NCBI GenBank assembly: GCA_013697735.1
Contig: JACCWH010000159.1
Location: forward strand, 1-45,593
Direction of reading: 5' to 3'
Source of the DNA: Trueperaceae bacterium
GTDB taxonomy: Bacteria > Deinococcota > Deinococci > Deinococcales > Trueperaceae
DNA length: 45,593 nt
Both the position numbers and the translations under genes were made by a program. Numbering within the stretch: the stretch's first letter is position 1; the number at the start of each line of letters is the position of its first letter. This document shows positions 17,502-26,295 of this stretch, in pieces. The notes below the pieces were generated by a model. That model saw nothing but the letters and a program-made list of their open reading frames with translations, was not told the DNA's origin and did not search any database.

Positions 17502-18187
17502 CGCCGCTACGATGGCAGCGCATCGACGAGGTGCTCCGCCGCCGCCAGCCCGACCTCACGCTCCTCGCCGAGGACGTCTACAAGCCCCACAACCTCTCGG
17601 CCATGCTCCGCTCCGCGGACGCGGTCGGGATCGGCACCGTGCACGCGGTCACGCCCACGGGGGGCGTCCCCACCTTCAACGCCACGAGCGCGAGCGCCGA
17701 CAAGTGGGTCGCGCTCGTTGCGCACGCCACGCTCGCCGAGGGCCTCGAGCCCGTGCGCGGCGCCGGCATGCAGGTACTCGCCGCCCACTTCGCGAGCGAC
17801 GCGATCGATTTCCGCGACGTCGACTACACGCGCCCGACGTGCATCGTGCTCGGCAACGAGAAGCACGGTGTGAGCCTCGCCGCCGCCGACGCGGCCGACG
17901 CGCACGTGATCATCCCCATGCTCGGGATGGTGAGTTCGCTCAACGTCTCCGTCGCCACGGCGGTGATCCTCTTCGAGGCGCAGCGGCAACGGCGAGAGGC
18001 GGGCATGTACGACACCCCGACGCTGAGCGGGCGCGAACGCAACGATCAAGCCATCCGCTGGATGCATCCCCGTGTCGCCGCCCACTACGACGCCGCCGGG
18101 CTCACACTGCCGACGCTCGCGCCGGATGGATCACTCCCGGCCGGCGTCGCCGTCGCCTCCGGCGGCGACCACACCGACCCGGCATAG
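17498..18187 (+). CDS. trmH: tRNA (guanosine(18)-2'-O)-methyltransferase
   Basis: SPOUT-class, SAM-dependent enzyme predicted to 2'-O-methylate G18 in the D-loop of tRNAs. The 229-residue protein shows motif 1 NLSAMLRSADAVG, motif 2 IVLGNEKHGVS and motif 3 IPMLGMVSSLNVSVATAVIL, which form the trefoil knot and SAM pocket. The C-terminal GRERNDQAIRWMHPRVA region is the TrmH-specific extension. It is transcribed away from a tRNA-Leu gene. ATG 17498 overlaps the micro-ORF stop. Confidence 0.92.
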   Translation: MTPLRWQRIDEVLRRRQPDLTLLAEDVYKPHNLSAMLRSADAVGIGTVHAVTPTGGVPTFNATSASADKWVALVAHATLAEGLEPVRGAGMQVLAAHFASDAIDFRDVDYTRPTCIVLGNEKHGVSLAAADAADAHVIIPMLGMVSSLNVSVATAVILFEAQRQRREAGMYDTPTLSGRERNDQAIRWMHPRVAAHYDAAGLTLPTLAPDGSLPAGVAVASGGDHTDPA

Positions 18188-18273
18188 CGCTCTTCCGCGC
18201 GGGCGAAGCCAGCGGAGCTGACCAACGTCGGCCGCCATGCAGTCGCTCGGGCGGCCGCCGATTACCGTGACGC

Positions 18274-19425
18274 ATGCGACCGTCGCCCCCCCTCACCCAT
18301 GCACCCCGACGCCTCGTGAACATCGCCGTACTCCTTGCCGGTCTCGCGCTCACCTCCGCGGCCCCCGCGCAGCAGCTCGAGGTCGTGGCGAGCGGGTTCG
18401 AGCGCCCCCTGAGCATCACCCACGCAGGTGACGGCAGCGACCGCCTCTTCGTGCTCGAGCAGCGCGGGACCGTTCGGGTGCTGTCGGCCGAGCGGCACCT
18501 CGAAGATGACTTCTTCCTCGACCTACGCGACCGCACGCGGGCGCAGGGTGAGCGTGGGATGCTCGGGCTCGCCTTCCACCCGGACTTCGCGGCGAACGGC
18601 CGCCTCTTCGTGCACTACACCGACCACATCGGCACCTCCACGCTCTCGGAGCTCCGCTCTGCCGATCGCGCGAGCGTCGACGCCGCGACGGAGCGCGTGG
18701 TGTTGACGCAGTCGCAGCCCTTCGCCAACCACAACGGTGGCCAGATCGCCTTCGGTCCCGACGGGTACCTCTATCTTGCGCTGGGCGACGGCGGCTCGGG
18801 CGGCGATCCCGCGCGCGTCGGCCAGGATCTCGGGACGTGGCTCGGCACGCTGCTGCGCATCGACGTCGATCGCGCCGCACCCTACGAGGTCCCGGCAGAC
18901 AACCCGTTCGTGGCGACGGAGGGAGCGCGCCCGGAGATCTGGGCCTACGGACTGCGCAACCCGTGGCGCTTCTCCTTCGACGACGACACTGGCGACCTCT
19001 GGATCGCCGACGTGGGCCAGAGCGCCGTCGAGGAAGTGAACGTGCAGCCCGCGGACTCGAGCGGTGGCGAGAACTACGGGTGGCGCGTGATGGAGGGCGA
19101 TCGCTGCTTCGATCCACGACAGGGCTGCCCGACGGACGGCCTGGTGCTGCCGGTGATCGCGTACACCCACGCCAGTGGCTGGGGTCGCTCGATCACCGGC
19201 GGCTACCTCTACCGCGGCGACGACGTGCCAGCGTTGCACGGCGCCTACGTGTTCGGGGACTTCGTCAGTGGCCGGATCTTCGTCGCGGAGGGCTCCGGAA
19301 CGCAGTGGCAGGCGCGCCCGCTGCTCGACGCCGGCTTCGGCATCTCGACGTTCGGCCAAGACGAAGGCCGCGAGCTCTACATCGCCGACTACGGCGGCGG
19401 CCGCGTGCTCCGGTTCGTCGACTGA
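18274..19425 (+). CDS. Secreted PQQ-dependent sugar dehydrogenase-like protein (GSDH family)
   Basis: A 383-residue beta-propeller protein of the soluble glucose/sorbosone dehydrogenase family. An N-terminal signal peptide (about residues 13-32, ending near APA) suggests export. Family features include GERGMLGLAFHPDF, NHNGGQIAFGPDGYLYLALGDGG, the conserved GLRNPWRFSFD, and YGWRVMEG with two Cys. It may oxidise sugars in the envelope with PQQ, but no PQQ genes lie here and many relatives have no tested activity. TACCGT (18263-18268) ends 5 nt before the ATG, so the start is probably leaderless. Confidence 0.85.
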   Translation: MRPSPPLTHAPRRLVNIAVLLAGLALTSAAPAQQLEVVASGFERPLSITHAGDGSDRLFVLEQRGTVRVLSAERHLEDDFFLDLRDRTRAQGERGMLGLAFHPDFAANGRLFVHYTDHIGTSTLSELRSADRASVDAATERVVLTQSQPFANHNGGQIAFGPDGYLYLALGDGGSGGDPARVGQDLGTWLGTLLRIDVDRAAPYEVPADNPFVATEGARPEIWAYGLRNPWRFSFDDDTGDLWIADVGQSAVEEVNVQPADSSGGENYGWRVMEGDRCFDPRQGCPTDGLVLPVIAYTHASGWGRSITGGYLYRGDDVPALHGAYVFGDFVSGRIFVAEGSGTQWQARPLLDAGFGISTFGQDEGRELYIADYGGGRVLRFVD

Positions 19426-19493
19426 ACGCCTGCGCCGCATCTCGTGCGACCCGTCTCGTGCGCCGACCGACGGGGGCGACTGGGGGCCCGGGA

Positions 19494-19499
19494 TAGAAT
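19494..19499 (+). promoter_or_regulatory. TAGAAT -10 element upstream of lipB
   Basis: TAGAAT ends 6 nt before the GTG of a 10-codon micro-ORF and 35 nt before the lipB GTG. It matches the -10 of the tRNA-Leu and glmM promoters. Confidence 0.5.
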
Positions 19500-19505
19500 C
19501 CCGGC

Positions 19506-19538
19506 GTGAAGCACCTCGTCCCGAGGCACGTCCCGTGA
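19506..19538 (+). CDS. Leaderless 10-codon micro-ORF coupled to lipB
   Basis: GTG-initiated frame [10 protein letters not shown] ending in a TGA that overlaps the lipB GTG (GTGA). The start is 6 nt after TAGAAT. A GAGG 8 nt before the lipB start lies inside the micro-ORF, so lipB may also be initiated directly. Same design as the micro-ORF ahead of trmH. Confidence 0.35.
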   Translation: MKHLVPRHVP

Positions 19539-20320
19539 GGTTCGAGTACGTCGTCCGCGATCTCGGTCGCCTCCCCTACCGCGACGCGTGGGACGTGCAG
19601 CTCCAGACGCACGCCGACGTCGCCGAAGGTCGGCTGCCGCCGACGCTCCTGCTCGTGGAGCACCCCCCCGTGATCACCTTCGGGCGAGGCGGTGGCCGCG
19701 AGCACCTACTCGAGAGCGAGGAGCACCTCCGCGAGCGCGGCTTCGATCTGGTCGACGTCGAGCGCGGCGGCGACGTCACGTACCACGGTCCCGGGCAACT
19801 CGTCGGCTACCCGATCTTCCCCGTCGGGCGGCGCGTGCGCTCCTACCTGCGCTCTCTCGAGGCGGCCATGATCCGGACCTTCGCCGCGTTCGGGATTCCG
19901 ACCTACGGCACCCCGGGCTACGCCGGCGTCTGGGCGGGCGACGAGAAACTCGTCGCCATCGGCGTCGCGATCAAGCGCAACGTCGCCTTCCACGGCTTCG
20001 CCGTGAACGTCCACACCGATCTCGCGCACTTCGGAGCGATCGTGCCGTGCGGGCTCCACGACAAGGGCGTGACGAGCCTGAGCGCGCGCCTCGGCCGGCA
20101 CGTCACCCTCTTCGAGGTCGTCAGCCCCCTCCTGCACGCCCTCCGCGAGGAGTTCGACCCGGCGTACGCGGCTCTGGATGCCTCGCCCACCCACGACCCG
20201 ATGGCGGCGGCAGCCGAAGCTCCGCTCGACGCGGCGGAAGCAGCCTTCGTGGTGCCGTTCGACCCGCAAGGCCCTACTGCAGGGGCGGCGGCGGCACGTG
20301 CGGAGGGCGCCGCGCCATGA
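19535..20320 (+). CDS. lipB: Octanoyl-[acyl carrier protein]:protein octanoyltransferase
   Basis: Moves octanoyl groups from ACP to lipoyl domains in the cytoplasm, the first step of lipoate synthesis. The 261-residue protein carries [30 protein letters not shown], the lysine-containing [22 protein letters not shown] and [13 protein letters not shown] with the catalytic Cys. The C-terminal 45 residues are an Ala-rich extension past the usual family end. GTG 19535 is the start that keeps the conserved N-terminus and has GAGG upstream. It overlaps lipA by 4 nt. Confidence 0.92.
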   Translation: MRFEYVVRDLGRLPYRDAWDVQLQTHADVAEGRLPPTLLLVEHPPVITFGRGGGREHLLESEEHLRERGFDLVDVERGGDVTYHGPGQLVGYPIFPVGRRVRSYLRSLEAAMIRTFAAFGIPTYGTPGYAGVWAGDEKLVAIGVAIKRNVAFHGFAVNVHTDLAHFGAIVPCGLHDKGVTSLSARLGRHVTLFEVVSPLLHALREEFDPAYAALDASPTHDPMAAAAEAPLDAAEAAFVVPFDPQGPTAGAAAARAEGAAP

Positions 20321-21294
20321 GCGACGCACGCCCGTCGAAGGTCGTCAAGAACGGCATCGCCACGCCGCGCAGCGAACGCGGTGGTGCATCGGTCCGTGCG
20401 GCGAGGCAGCCGAAGCCCGACTGGCTGCGCGTGAAGCTCCCGACCGGCGGCAAGTATCAGGACGTCAAGGAAAACGTGCGTGCGCACGGGCTCTCCACGG
20501 TGTGCGAAGAGGCGATGTGCCCGAACATCGCCGAGTGCTGGACGGCGGGCACGGCGACCATCATGCTGATGGGCTCGGTCTGCACGCGCGCCTGCCGCTT
20601 CTGCGCCGTCGACACCGGGAACCCGCGCGGGCGCCTCGATCCCGACGAACCACGGCTCGCTGCCGAATCGGTTCGGCTCATGGGGCTCTCCTACATCGTG
20701 CTCACGTCGGTCGACCGCGACGATCTCCCCGACGGCGGTGCGAGCCACTATGCGCGCTGCGTACGGGAGATCAAGCGCGTCAATCCCGCCACTGCAGTGG
20801 AGGCGCTCACCCCAGACTTCCAGGGCGTCACCGACCACGTGCAGCTGGTGCTCGATTCAGGCATCGAGGTCTACGCGCAGAACGTCGAGACGGTCCGACG
20901 CCTCACCCACCCCGTGCGCGATCCGCGCGCTTCGTACGACCAGACCCTGGCGGTGCTCGCCTACGCCAAGCGCGCCCGCCCCGACGTGCTCACGAAGACG
21001 AGCCTCATGCTCGGTCTGGGCGAATCCGACGACGAGATCATGGAGGCGTTGCGCGACCTGCGTGCGATCGGCGTCGACATCGTCACCTTCGGGCAGTACC
21101 TGCGACCGACGTCGGCGCACCTCGCGGTCGAGCGCTGGGTCACGCCGTCGGAATTCGACGCCTACCGCGTGGCGGGCCTCGAGCTCGGCTTCCTCGAGAT
21201 CGTCTCCGGACCGCTCGTGCGCTCGAGCTACCGCGCGGAGCGCGCGCTCGAGAAGAACAACGTCGGCCTCGCCGGCTCCGCCGTGGGCGGCTGA
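20317..21294 (+). CDS. lipA: Lipoyl synthase
   Basis: Radical-SAM enzyme that inserts two sulfurs into the octanoyl chain made by LipB. The 325-residue protein has the auxiliary-cluster motif [12 protein letters not shown] (Cx4Cx5C), the radical-SAM motif CTRACRFC (Cx3Cx2C), and the C-terminal [11 protein letters not shown] that provides the Ser ligand. ATG 20317 overlaps the lipB stop (ATGA), so both steps of lipoate assembly are coupled. An N-terminal extension of about 30 basic residues precedes the conserved PDWLRVKLP. Confidence 0.97.
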   Translation: MSDARPSKVVKNGIATPRSERGGASVRAARQPKPDWLRVKLPTGGKYQDVKENVRAHGLSTVCEEAMCPNIAECWTAGTATIMLMGSVCTRACRFCAVDTGNPRGRLDPDEPRLAAESVRLMGLSYIVLTSVDRDDLPDGGASHYARCVREIKRVNPATAVEALTPDFQGVTDHVQLVLDSGIEVYAQNVETVRRLTHPVRDPRASYDQTLAVLAYAKRARPDVLTKTSLMLGLGESDDEIMEALRDLRAIGVDIVTFGQYLRPTSAHLAVERWVTPSEFDAYRVAGLELGFLEIVSGPLVRSSYRAERALEKNNVGLAGSAVGG

Positions 21295-21306
21295 GGCTCG
21301 CACGAC

Positions 21307-21906
21307 TCAGCGCGGCGCGAGCTCGACGCTGCAGACTCGTTCGAGGAAGAGTTGGTGCAGGGCGTCGTCGCCCGCGAGTTCGGGATGGAAGACGGTCGCC
21401 AACACCCGATCCCCCAGCACAGCCACGGGATCGCCGTCGAAGGACGCGAGCGTGGCCACGCCGCTGCCGACACGTACGATCCGCGGTGCCCGAATGAAGA
21501 CGCCGTGGAACGGCGCGTCGAGGCCGTCGACGTCGAGATCGGCCTCGAACGACGCCACTTGCCGGCCGTAGGCGTTGCGCGCTACGCCGAGGTCGAGCAG
21601 ACCGAGCCGCGGCTGGTCGGGATGCCCCTCGATGTCGCGTGCGACGGCGATGGCGCCGGCGCACGTGCCCCAGACAGCGCCGCCCGCAGCGTGGAACGCG
21701 GGAATCGCCTGGTCGAGCCCGTAGGCACGCATCAGCTTCGCCATCGTGGTCGATTCGCCGCCGGGTATGACGAGGCCGCCGATCCCGTCGAGGTGGGCGG
21801 GCTTGCGTACCTCCACCACGCGCGCGCCGCGGCGCTCGAAGGCGCGTCGATGCTCACGGAATGCGCCCTGGAGCGCGAGGACGCCGACGACGGGCGTGGT
21901 GGTCAC
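21307..21906 (-). CDS. pdxT: Pyridoxal 5'-phosphate synthase glutaminase subunit
   Basis: Releases ammonia from glutamine for PdxS in the deoxyxylulose-independent PLP pathway. The 199-residue class I-type glutaminase has GVLALQGAFREH at the N-terminus, IPGGESTT, the nucleophile Cys82 in WGTCAGA, and a C-terminal FHPEL supplying His and Glu. GTG 21906 overlaps the S58 peptidase stop. Its partner pdxS lies 3.3 kb upstream on the same strand, separated by two unrelated genes. Confidence 0.95.
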   Translation of the reverse strand: MTTTPVVGVLALQGAFREHRRAFERRGARVVEVRKPAHLDGIGGLVIPGGESTTMAKLMRAYGLDQAIPAFHAAGGAVWGTCAGAIAVARDIEGHPDQPRLGLLDLGVARNAYGRQVASFEADLDVDGLDAPFHGVFIRAPRIVRVGSGVATLASFDGDPVAVLGDRVLATVFHPELAGDDALHQLFLERVCSVELAPR

Positions 21907-22823
21907 TGCGAGGGCGCTTGGACGGCGCGCACGCCGCGGAGGAGGGCGCGTGCGACGACCTCCTGGACGGCGACGGAGAGCGCGCCGAGCTCGACGAGCG
22001 GACCGAGCGCCGTAGTCGCAACGTAGGCCGTGTCGCCGTCGAAGACCGTGTGTGATGGGCGGGTCACGCGTGCGATGCCGATGTGGGCCGAGAGCGACAG
22101 GGCGTTCGCCTGCGCCTTCGTGAGCGGCGCGTCGGTGACCACGGCGACGAGCGTGGTGTTCACGCCGTTCGGCGGGGCGAACTGCGCGAGCACCGCTTCG
22201 GGATCGGTGCCGAGTCCGCAGCCGGCGACGATCGTGCCCGTGGCAGGATCGACGATGTCGCCCACGGCGTTGCTGATCGCGATCGCGCCGACCAGGGCGC
22301 CGCGTACCCGCATGAGCGCACTCCCGAGCCCGGAACGCTGCGCGCCCTCGAAGCCCGCGATCTTCCCCACCATCGCGCCCGTCCCCGCGCCGACCGCGCC
22401 CTCCTCCACGGGGTCGGCGCTCGCCCGCGCGGCGGCGGTCTCACCGTCGGCGGCGGTGGGTCGCACCGACGCGTTGCCGCTCGTGAGGTCGTATATCACC
22501 GCCGCTGGCACGATCGGCACGATGCCACCCGGCGTCACGTAGCCCACGCCGCGGGCCTCGAGCCAGCGCATCACGCCGTCGGCAGCGGCCAAGCCGAACG
22601 CCGAGCCACCGGTGAGGACGAGGGCGTGCGCGAGGTCGACCGTCTTCTCGGGTGAGAGCAGCGCCGATTCGCGCGATCCCGGCGATGGACCGAGGATCAG
22701 CCCGGAGGTGACCGCACCGGCGTCCGGCAGGAGGATCACGGTGCAGCCCGTGCGCGCGACCGCGTCGTGCCAATGGCCGACGCGCACGCCGAGAACGGCC
22801 GTGAGGGTCTCGTTGTAGGTCAC
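21903..22823 (-). CDS. P1/S58 family (DmpA/NylC-like) self-processing peptidase
   Basis: N-terminal-nucleophile hydrolase of the DmpA/NylC group, which acts on aminopeptide or amide bonds after autocleavage. The 306-residue precursor contains VLTGGSAFGLAAADGVMRWLE, GTGAMVGKI and the cleavage site GVNTTLVAVVTDA, where N222/T223 fit the known Asn-Thr scissile bond with Thr as nucleophile. GTG 22823 overlaps the PBP stop and the gene overlaps pdxT, so it belongs to the PBP-S58-pdxT transcription unit. Natural substrate unknown; no signal peptide seen. Confidence 0.88.
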   Translation of the reverse strand: MTYNETLTAVLGVRVGHWHDAVARTGCTVILLPDAGAVTSGLILGPSPGSRESALLSPEKTVDLAHALVLTGGSAFGLAAADGVMRWLEARGVGYVTPGGIVPIVPAAVIYDLTSGNASVRPTAADGETAAARASADPVEEGAVGAGTGAMVGKIAGFEGAQRSGLGSALMRVRGALVGAIAISNAVGDIVDPATGTIVAGCGLGTDPEAVLAQFAPPNGVNTTLVAVVTDAPLTKAQANALSLSAHIGIARVTRPSHTVFDGDTAYVATTALGPLVELGALSVAVQEVVARALLRGVRAVQAPSQ

Positions 22824-25066
22824 TGGCCGGGCTCCGGCGTGCCTTCACCCTCGACGCCCGGGAGATCGGCGGGGGCGCCGCCGAGGTACGCTCCGAGGTC
22901 CATGGGCAACACCTCGATCACCTCGAGGAACTCGAGCGGCGTGTTGGCGGTGGCGCGCGATCCGTCGCGGCCGTCGACCACGAGCTCGATCTTGAGTGAC
23001 GAACCGACCCCCACGTTGGTGATGTCGGTCGCCGCGCTGAAGGCGGCGCGCGTACCATTCGCCGAGATGGCGCCCGTGCGCCTATCGATGGTGTGGAACT
23101 CGACCCCCTCGGGTACCGGGAAGCCCTCGGCCGTGCTCGGCCGTCCCTGCAGTGCCCGCGTGACGAAGTCGTTGAACACGTAGATCGGCTGCCGTGAGCT
23201 GGTGACGGTCTCGCGCGTGCCGTCGGAGTTCGTCATGGTGCGGGGCATCGACGTCGAATCGTCGTTCCCCATCCAGACGAGCGCCGTCATCCCGGGGGTG
23301 GCGCCCACGAACCAGATGTCGCGATCGTCGTTGGTGGTGCCGGTCTTGCCGGTCACCCACCGCCCCGGCACGTCGACGCGCCAGGAGAGGGCGGTCGGGT
23401 TGCGATCGATCACGTTGCCGCGCAGGGTGTCGAGCATGACGTACGCCGTCTCCGGCGACCAGACCTGTTTCCGCCGGGGTTGAGCTTGGTAGAGCACGTT
23501 GCCGTCGGCATCCTCGACCCGCGTGACGAGGTGCGCCTCGACCTGCTCACCGGCGTTCGCGAAGGCGCCGAACGCGCTGGCGTGGGCGAGCGGCGTGACC
23601 TCGAAGGTACCGAGCGCGATCGAGTAGTAGGGTTGGATGTTGTACCCCAACTCACGCGCGCGCTCGGCGACGGCCTGGGCGGAGGCCGCCTCGAGCGCCT
23701 TCACGGCCGGGATGTTGCGCGATTGGTTGAGGTTCTCCCGGACCGTCTGCGCGCCCGAGAACGTGTTGTCCCAGTTGCGCGGCTCCCACGCCGGCTGGCC
23801 GCGCTGGAAGAAGGTCTCGGGCGCGTCGACGAGGACCGTCCCCTGATGCATGCCGCCGCGCTCCATCGCCGCCGCGTACACGATCGGCTTGAACGACGAA
23901 CCCGGCTGTCGCCGGGCCTGCGTCGCCCGGTTGAACTCACCCGAGGGGACGCCGTCGCGAAGTTTCTCCCCCACCATCGCGAGGATCCCGCCGGTGGCAT
24001 GATCGATCGCCACGATCGCCATCTGCGCACCCTCGGGCACCTCGGCGCGACGGGCAGCGTCGTTCGCGGCGCGCTGCGCCTGCACGTCGACCGTCGTGAA
24101 GACGCGCAGGCCCCCCTGGCCGAAGACGACCGCGTCTCCGAAGCGCGAGAGCAGGAAGCGTCGAACCTCGAAGAGCACGTGCCGCGAGAGGTCGGAGGAG
24201 ACGCTGGACTGCACCAGGACCTCTTCGCCCGTGCGAACCGTCTCGAGCACGCTCCCCTCACCGTCGTAGCGGACGCTCCAGCCGCGTGGCTGCAGCGGGT
24301 AGCGCCACGTCTGATCGGCGAGCCGCTGCGAGATGGTGCCCTGGCGGACCATCCGGTTGAGCACCTCGCGCATGCTCGCGCGCGAGCCGCTGAAGTCGTC
24401 GTGCCGGACGTTCGGCGCCGGAATGAGGCGGGCGAGGTAGAGCCCTTCGGCGAGGTTGAGTTCGCTCGGCTCCTTGCCGAAGTACGTCTGCGCTGCGGCT
24501 CGGATCCCGTAGACGTTCCCGCCCCAGAAGACGACGTTGACGTAGCGCTGCAGGATCTCGGCCTTCGTGAGCCGGCGCTCGAGCTCGATGGCGAGCATGA
24601 GCTCCTTGGCCTTGCGCTCCATCGAGCGGTCGCTGCGCAGGTCGTAGAGGACCGTATTCTTCACGACCTGCGTGGTGATGGTCGAGCCACCGCGGTCTGC
24701 GTCTCCGAGGAACTCCTCGTAGAACGCGCGCGCCACCGAGAGCGGATTGAAACCGAAGTGCGAGAAGTAGTCGAAGTCCTCGTAGGCGACGATCGCCTGC
24801 AGCGCGGCGGGCGAGATCTCGTCGAGACCGACGGGAATGCGGTTCGTGGACTCCCGATCCTCGCCGACCACGGGGACGATCTGGCCGATCTGCGTCCCGT
24901 CGCGCGCGAACACGAGCGACGTGGACGTGAACTCGAGTGCATCGAGACCCTCGAGGCTCGGAAGTTCCGCCGACCACTTCATCGCCGACGCACCGAACAG
25001 CGCCGTAACGCTGAGCACCAGCGTAAGCACGAGCAGAAACGCGCCTTGCAGCAGCTTCCGTGTCAT
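22820..25066 (-). CDS. Class A penicillin-binding protein (bifunctional transglycosylase/transpeptidase)
   Basis: Inner-membrane enzyme that polymerises and cross-links peptidoglycan. The 748-residue protein begins with a transmembrane anchor (LLQGAFLLVLTLVLSVTALF), then a GT51 domain with AYEDFDYFSHFGF, RGGSTITTQVVKN and ERRLTKAEILQRYVN, and a transpeptidase domain with GSSFKP (SxxK), QSRN (SxN) and KTGTT. ATG 25066 is preferred because TACGAT (25074-25079) ends 7 nt upstream; the next ATG at 25075 lies inside that box. The C-terminus is a short Pro/Gly/Glu-rich tail. Confidence 0.95.
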   Translation of the reverse strand: MTRKLLQGAFLLVLTLVLSVTALFGASAMKWSAELPSLEGLDALEFTSTSLVFARDGTQIGQIVPVVGEDRESTNRIPVGLDEISPAALQAIVAYEDFDYFSHFGFNPLSVARAFYEEFLGDADRGGSTITTQVVKNTVLYDLRSDRSMERKAKELMLAIELERRLTKAEILQRYVNVVFWGGNVYGIRAAAQTYFGKEPSELNLAEGLYLARLIPAPNVRHDDFSGSRASMREVLNRMVRQGTISQRLADQTWRYPLQPRGWSVRYDGEGSVLETVRTGEEVLVQSSVSSDLSRHVLFEVRRFLLSRFGDAVVFGQGGLRVFTTVDVQAQRAANDAARRAEVPEGAQMAIVAIDHATGGILAMVGEKLRDGVPSGEFNRATQARRQPGSSFKPIVYAAAMERGGMHQGTVLVDAPETFFQRGQPAWEPRNWDNTFSGAQTVRENLNQSRNIPAVKALEAASAQAVAERARELGYNIQPYYSIALGTFEVTPLAHASAFGAFANAGEQVEAHLVTRVEDADGNVLYQAQPRRKQVWSPETAYVMLDTLRGNVIDRNPTALSWRVDVPGRWVTGKTGTTNDDRDIWFVGATPGMTALVWMGNDDSTSMPRTMTNSDGTRETVTSSRQPIYVFNDFVTRALQGRPSTAEGFPVPEGVEFHTIDRRTGAISANGTRAAFSAATDITNVGVGSSLKIELVVDGRDGSRATANTPLEFLEVIEVLPMDLGAYLGGAPADLPGVEGEGTPEPGQ

Positions 25067-25153
25067 ATACCGCATCGTACCAGCGACACCCACCCCGACC
25101 GACCCCCGAGGCAACGCTCCACCGCGCCCCCTACGCCCACTCCCCTCCCAACC

Positions 25154-25234
25154 GCGGCGCGGCGTCCCCCACGGAGGGGGATCGGCGCCCCAGCGCCGGC
25201 CGCAGGCCCCCCTCCGTGGGGGACGCCGCGCCGC
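25154..25234. repeat. Large perfect inverted repeat with nested hairpins
   Basis: Two 27-nt arms (25154-25180 and 25208-25234) are perfect reverse complements around a 27-nt centre. Each arm also contains its own small hairpin, TCCCCC-ACGGA-GGGGGA, so the element is two mirror-image hairpins, like paired REP units. It starts 7 nt past the pdxS stop and could end or protect that transcript, though it has no U-tract. The rest of the 174-bp gap to the PBP gene holds only the PBP -10 element. Confidence 0.8.
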
Positions 25235-25240
25235 CCGCGC

Positions 25241-26164
25241 TCACCAGCCCCGAACAGCCAACAGCTCGTCATCCCGCAGCGTATCGATGTTGATGCCGAC
25301 CATCGCCTCGCCGAGACCGCGCGAGATCTTGGCGAGCTCGTCGGGGTCGTTGTAGTGGGTCACGGCCTTGACGATCGCCTCGGCGCGACCGAACCAGGCC
25401 CGCTCCCGCTCACCCTTCTCGGTGACGCCGGGGGCGCTCTTGAAGATCCCGGAGCCCACGAAGACGCCATCGAGTCCGAGCTGCATCATCATGGCGGCGT
25501 CGGCGGGGGTGGCGATCCCGCCGGCAGCGAAGTTGACCACCGGGAGCGAGCCGTGTTCGTGCACGTAGACCACCAGGTCGTAGGGGGCGCCGTGGTGCTT
25601 TGCGAACGTCATGAGCTCTTCGCGCGGCAGCGCCTGCAGTGCGCGGATGGCGCCGAGCACGGAGCGCGCGTGCCGGACTGCTTCGACCACGTTGCCGGTG
25701 CCGGCTTCGCCCTTGGTGCGGATCATGGCGGCGCCTTCACCGATGCGCCGAAGCGCCTCGCCGATCTCGGTCGCGCCGCACACGAACGGCACGGTGAAGG
25801 CCTGCTTGTCGATGTGGTACGACTCGTCGGCCGGCGTGAGCACCTCGGACTCGTCGATGTAGTCGACCCCGAGCGCCTGCAGGATCTGCGCCTCCACGAA
25901 GTGGCCGATGCGCACCTTGGCCATCACCGGGATGTCGACCTCGTCCATGATGGCCGAGATCATGTCGGGGTCGGACATGCGGGCCACGCCGCCCTGCACG
26001 CGGATATCGGCGGGAACACGCTCGAGGGCCATAACGGCGGTTGCGCCGGCGTCCTCGGCGATGCGCGCTTGTTCCCTGGTGACGACGTCCATGATGACGC
26101 CGCCCTTGAACATGTCCGCGAACCCGGTCTTGACCGTCGCTGTTCCGAATAGCTTGTCGCTCAT
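25241..26164 (-). CDS. pdxS: Pyridoxal 5'-phosphate synthase lyase subunit
   Basis: Makes PLP from ribose 5-phosphate, glyceraldehyde 3-phosphate and ammonia from PdxT, in a cytoplasmic 12+12 complex. The 307-residue protein is highly conserved: [33 protein letters not shown] with the Schiff-base Lys, [28 protein letters not shown] and [14 protein letters not shown] 26164 is chosen because GGAGGAG lies about 9-12 nt upstream and a longer start adds nothing conserved. The gene is separated from pdxT by the PBP and S58 genes. Confidence 0.97.
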   Translation of the reverse strand: MSDKLFGTATVKTGFADMFKGGVIMDVVTREQARIAEDAGATAVMALERVPADIRVQGGVARMSDPDMISAIMDEVDIPVMAKVRIGHFVEAQILQALGVDYIDESEVLTPADESYHIDKQAFTVPFVCGATEIGEALRRIGEGAAMIRTKGEAGTGNVVEAVRHARSVLGAIRALQALPREELMTFAKHHGAPYDLVVYVHEHGSLPVVNFAAGGIATPADAAMMMQLGLDGVFVGSGIFKSAPGVTEKGERERAWFGRAEAIVKAVTHYNDPDELAKISRGLGEAMVGINIDTLRDDELLAVRGW

Positions 26165-26279
26165 GAGTGCTCGCTCCTCCACGACTCGGGTGCTACGACG
26201 TGCCGACCCGGATCGTCATCCGCTCCATGGTGCCATAGCGCGGCGCCATGAGCGCGGTGGACGCGACGCTTTCGGGATC

Positions 26280-26295
26280 ACGCGCATCGGCGCGT
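26280..26295. terminator. Short hairpin at the end of trpD
   Basis: ACGCGC-ATCG-GCGCGT overlaps the trpD stop. The stem is perfect but short and without a U-tract, so it is a weak candidate terminator for the trp operon ahead of pdxS. Confidence 0.25.

Noticed and set aside
23480-26152. 890-codon open frame on the plus strand opposite the PBP and pdxS genes
   Set aside because: It is the complement of two strongly conserved genes, spans their gap, and its translation is Arg/Asp/His-rich without any known motif; long antisense frames are expected at this GC content.
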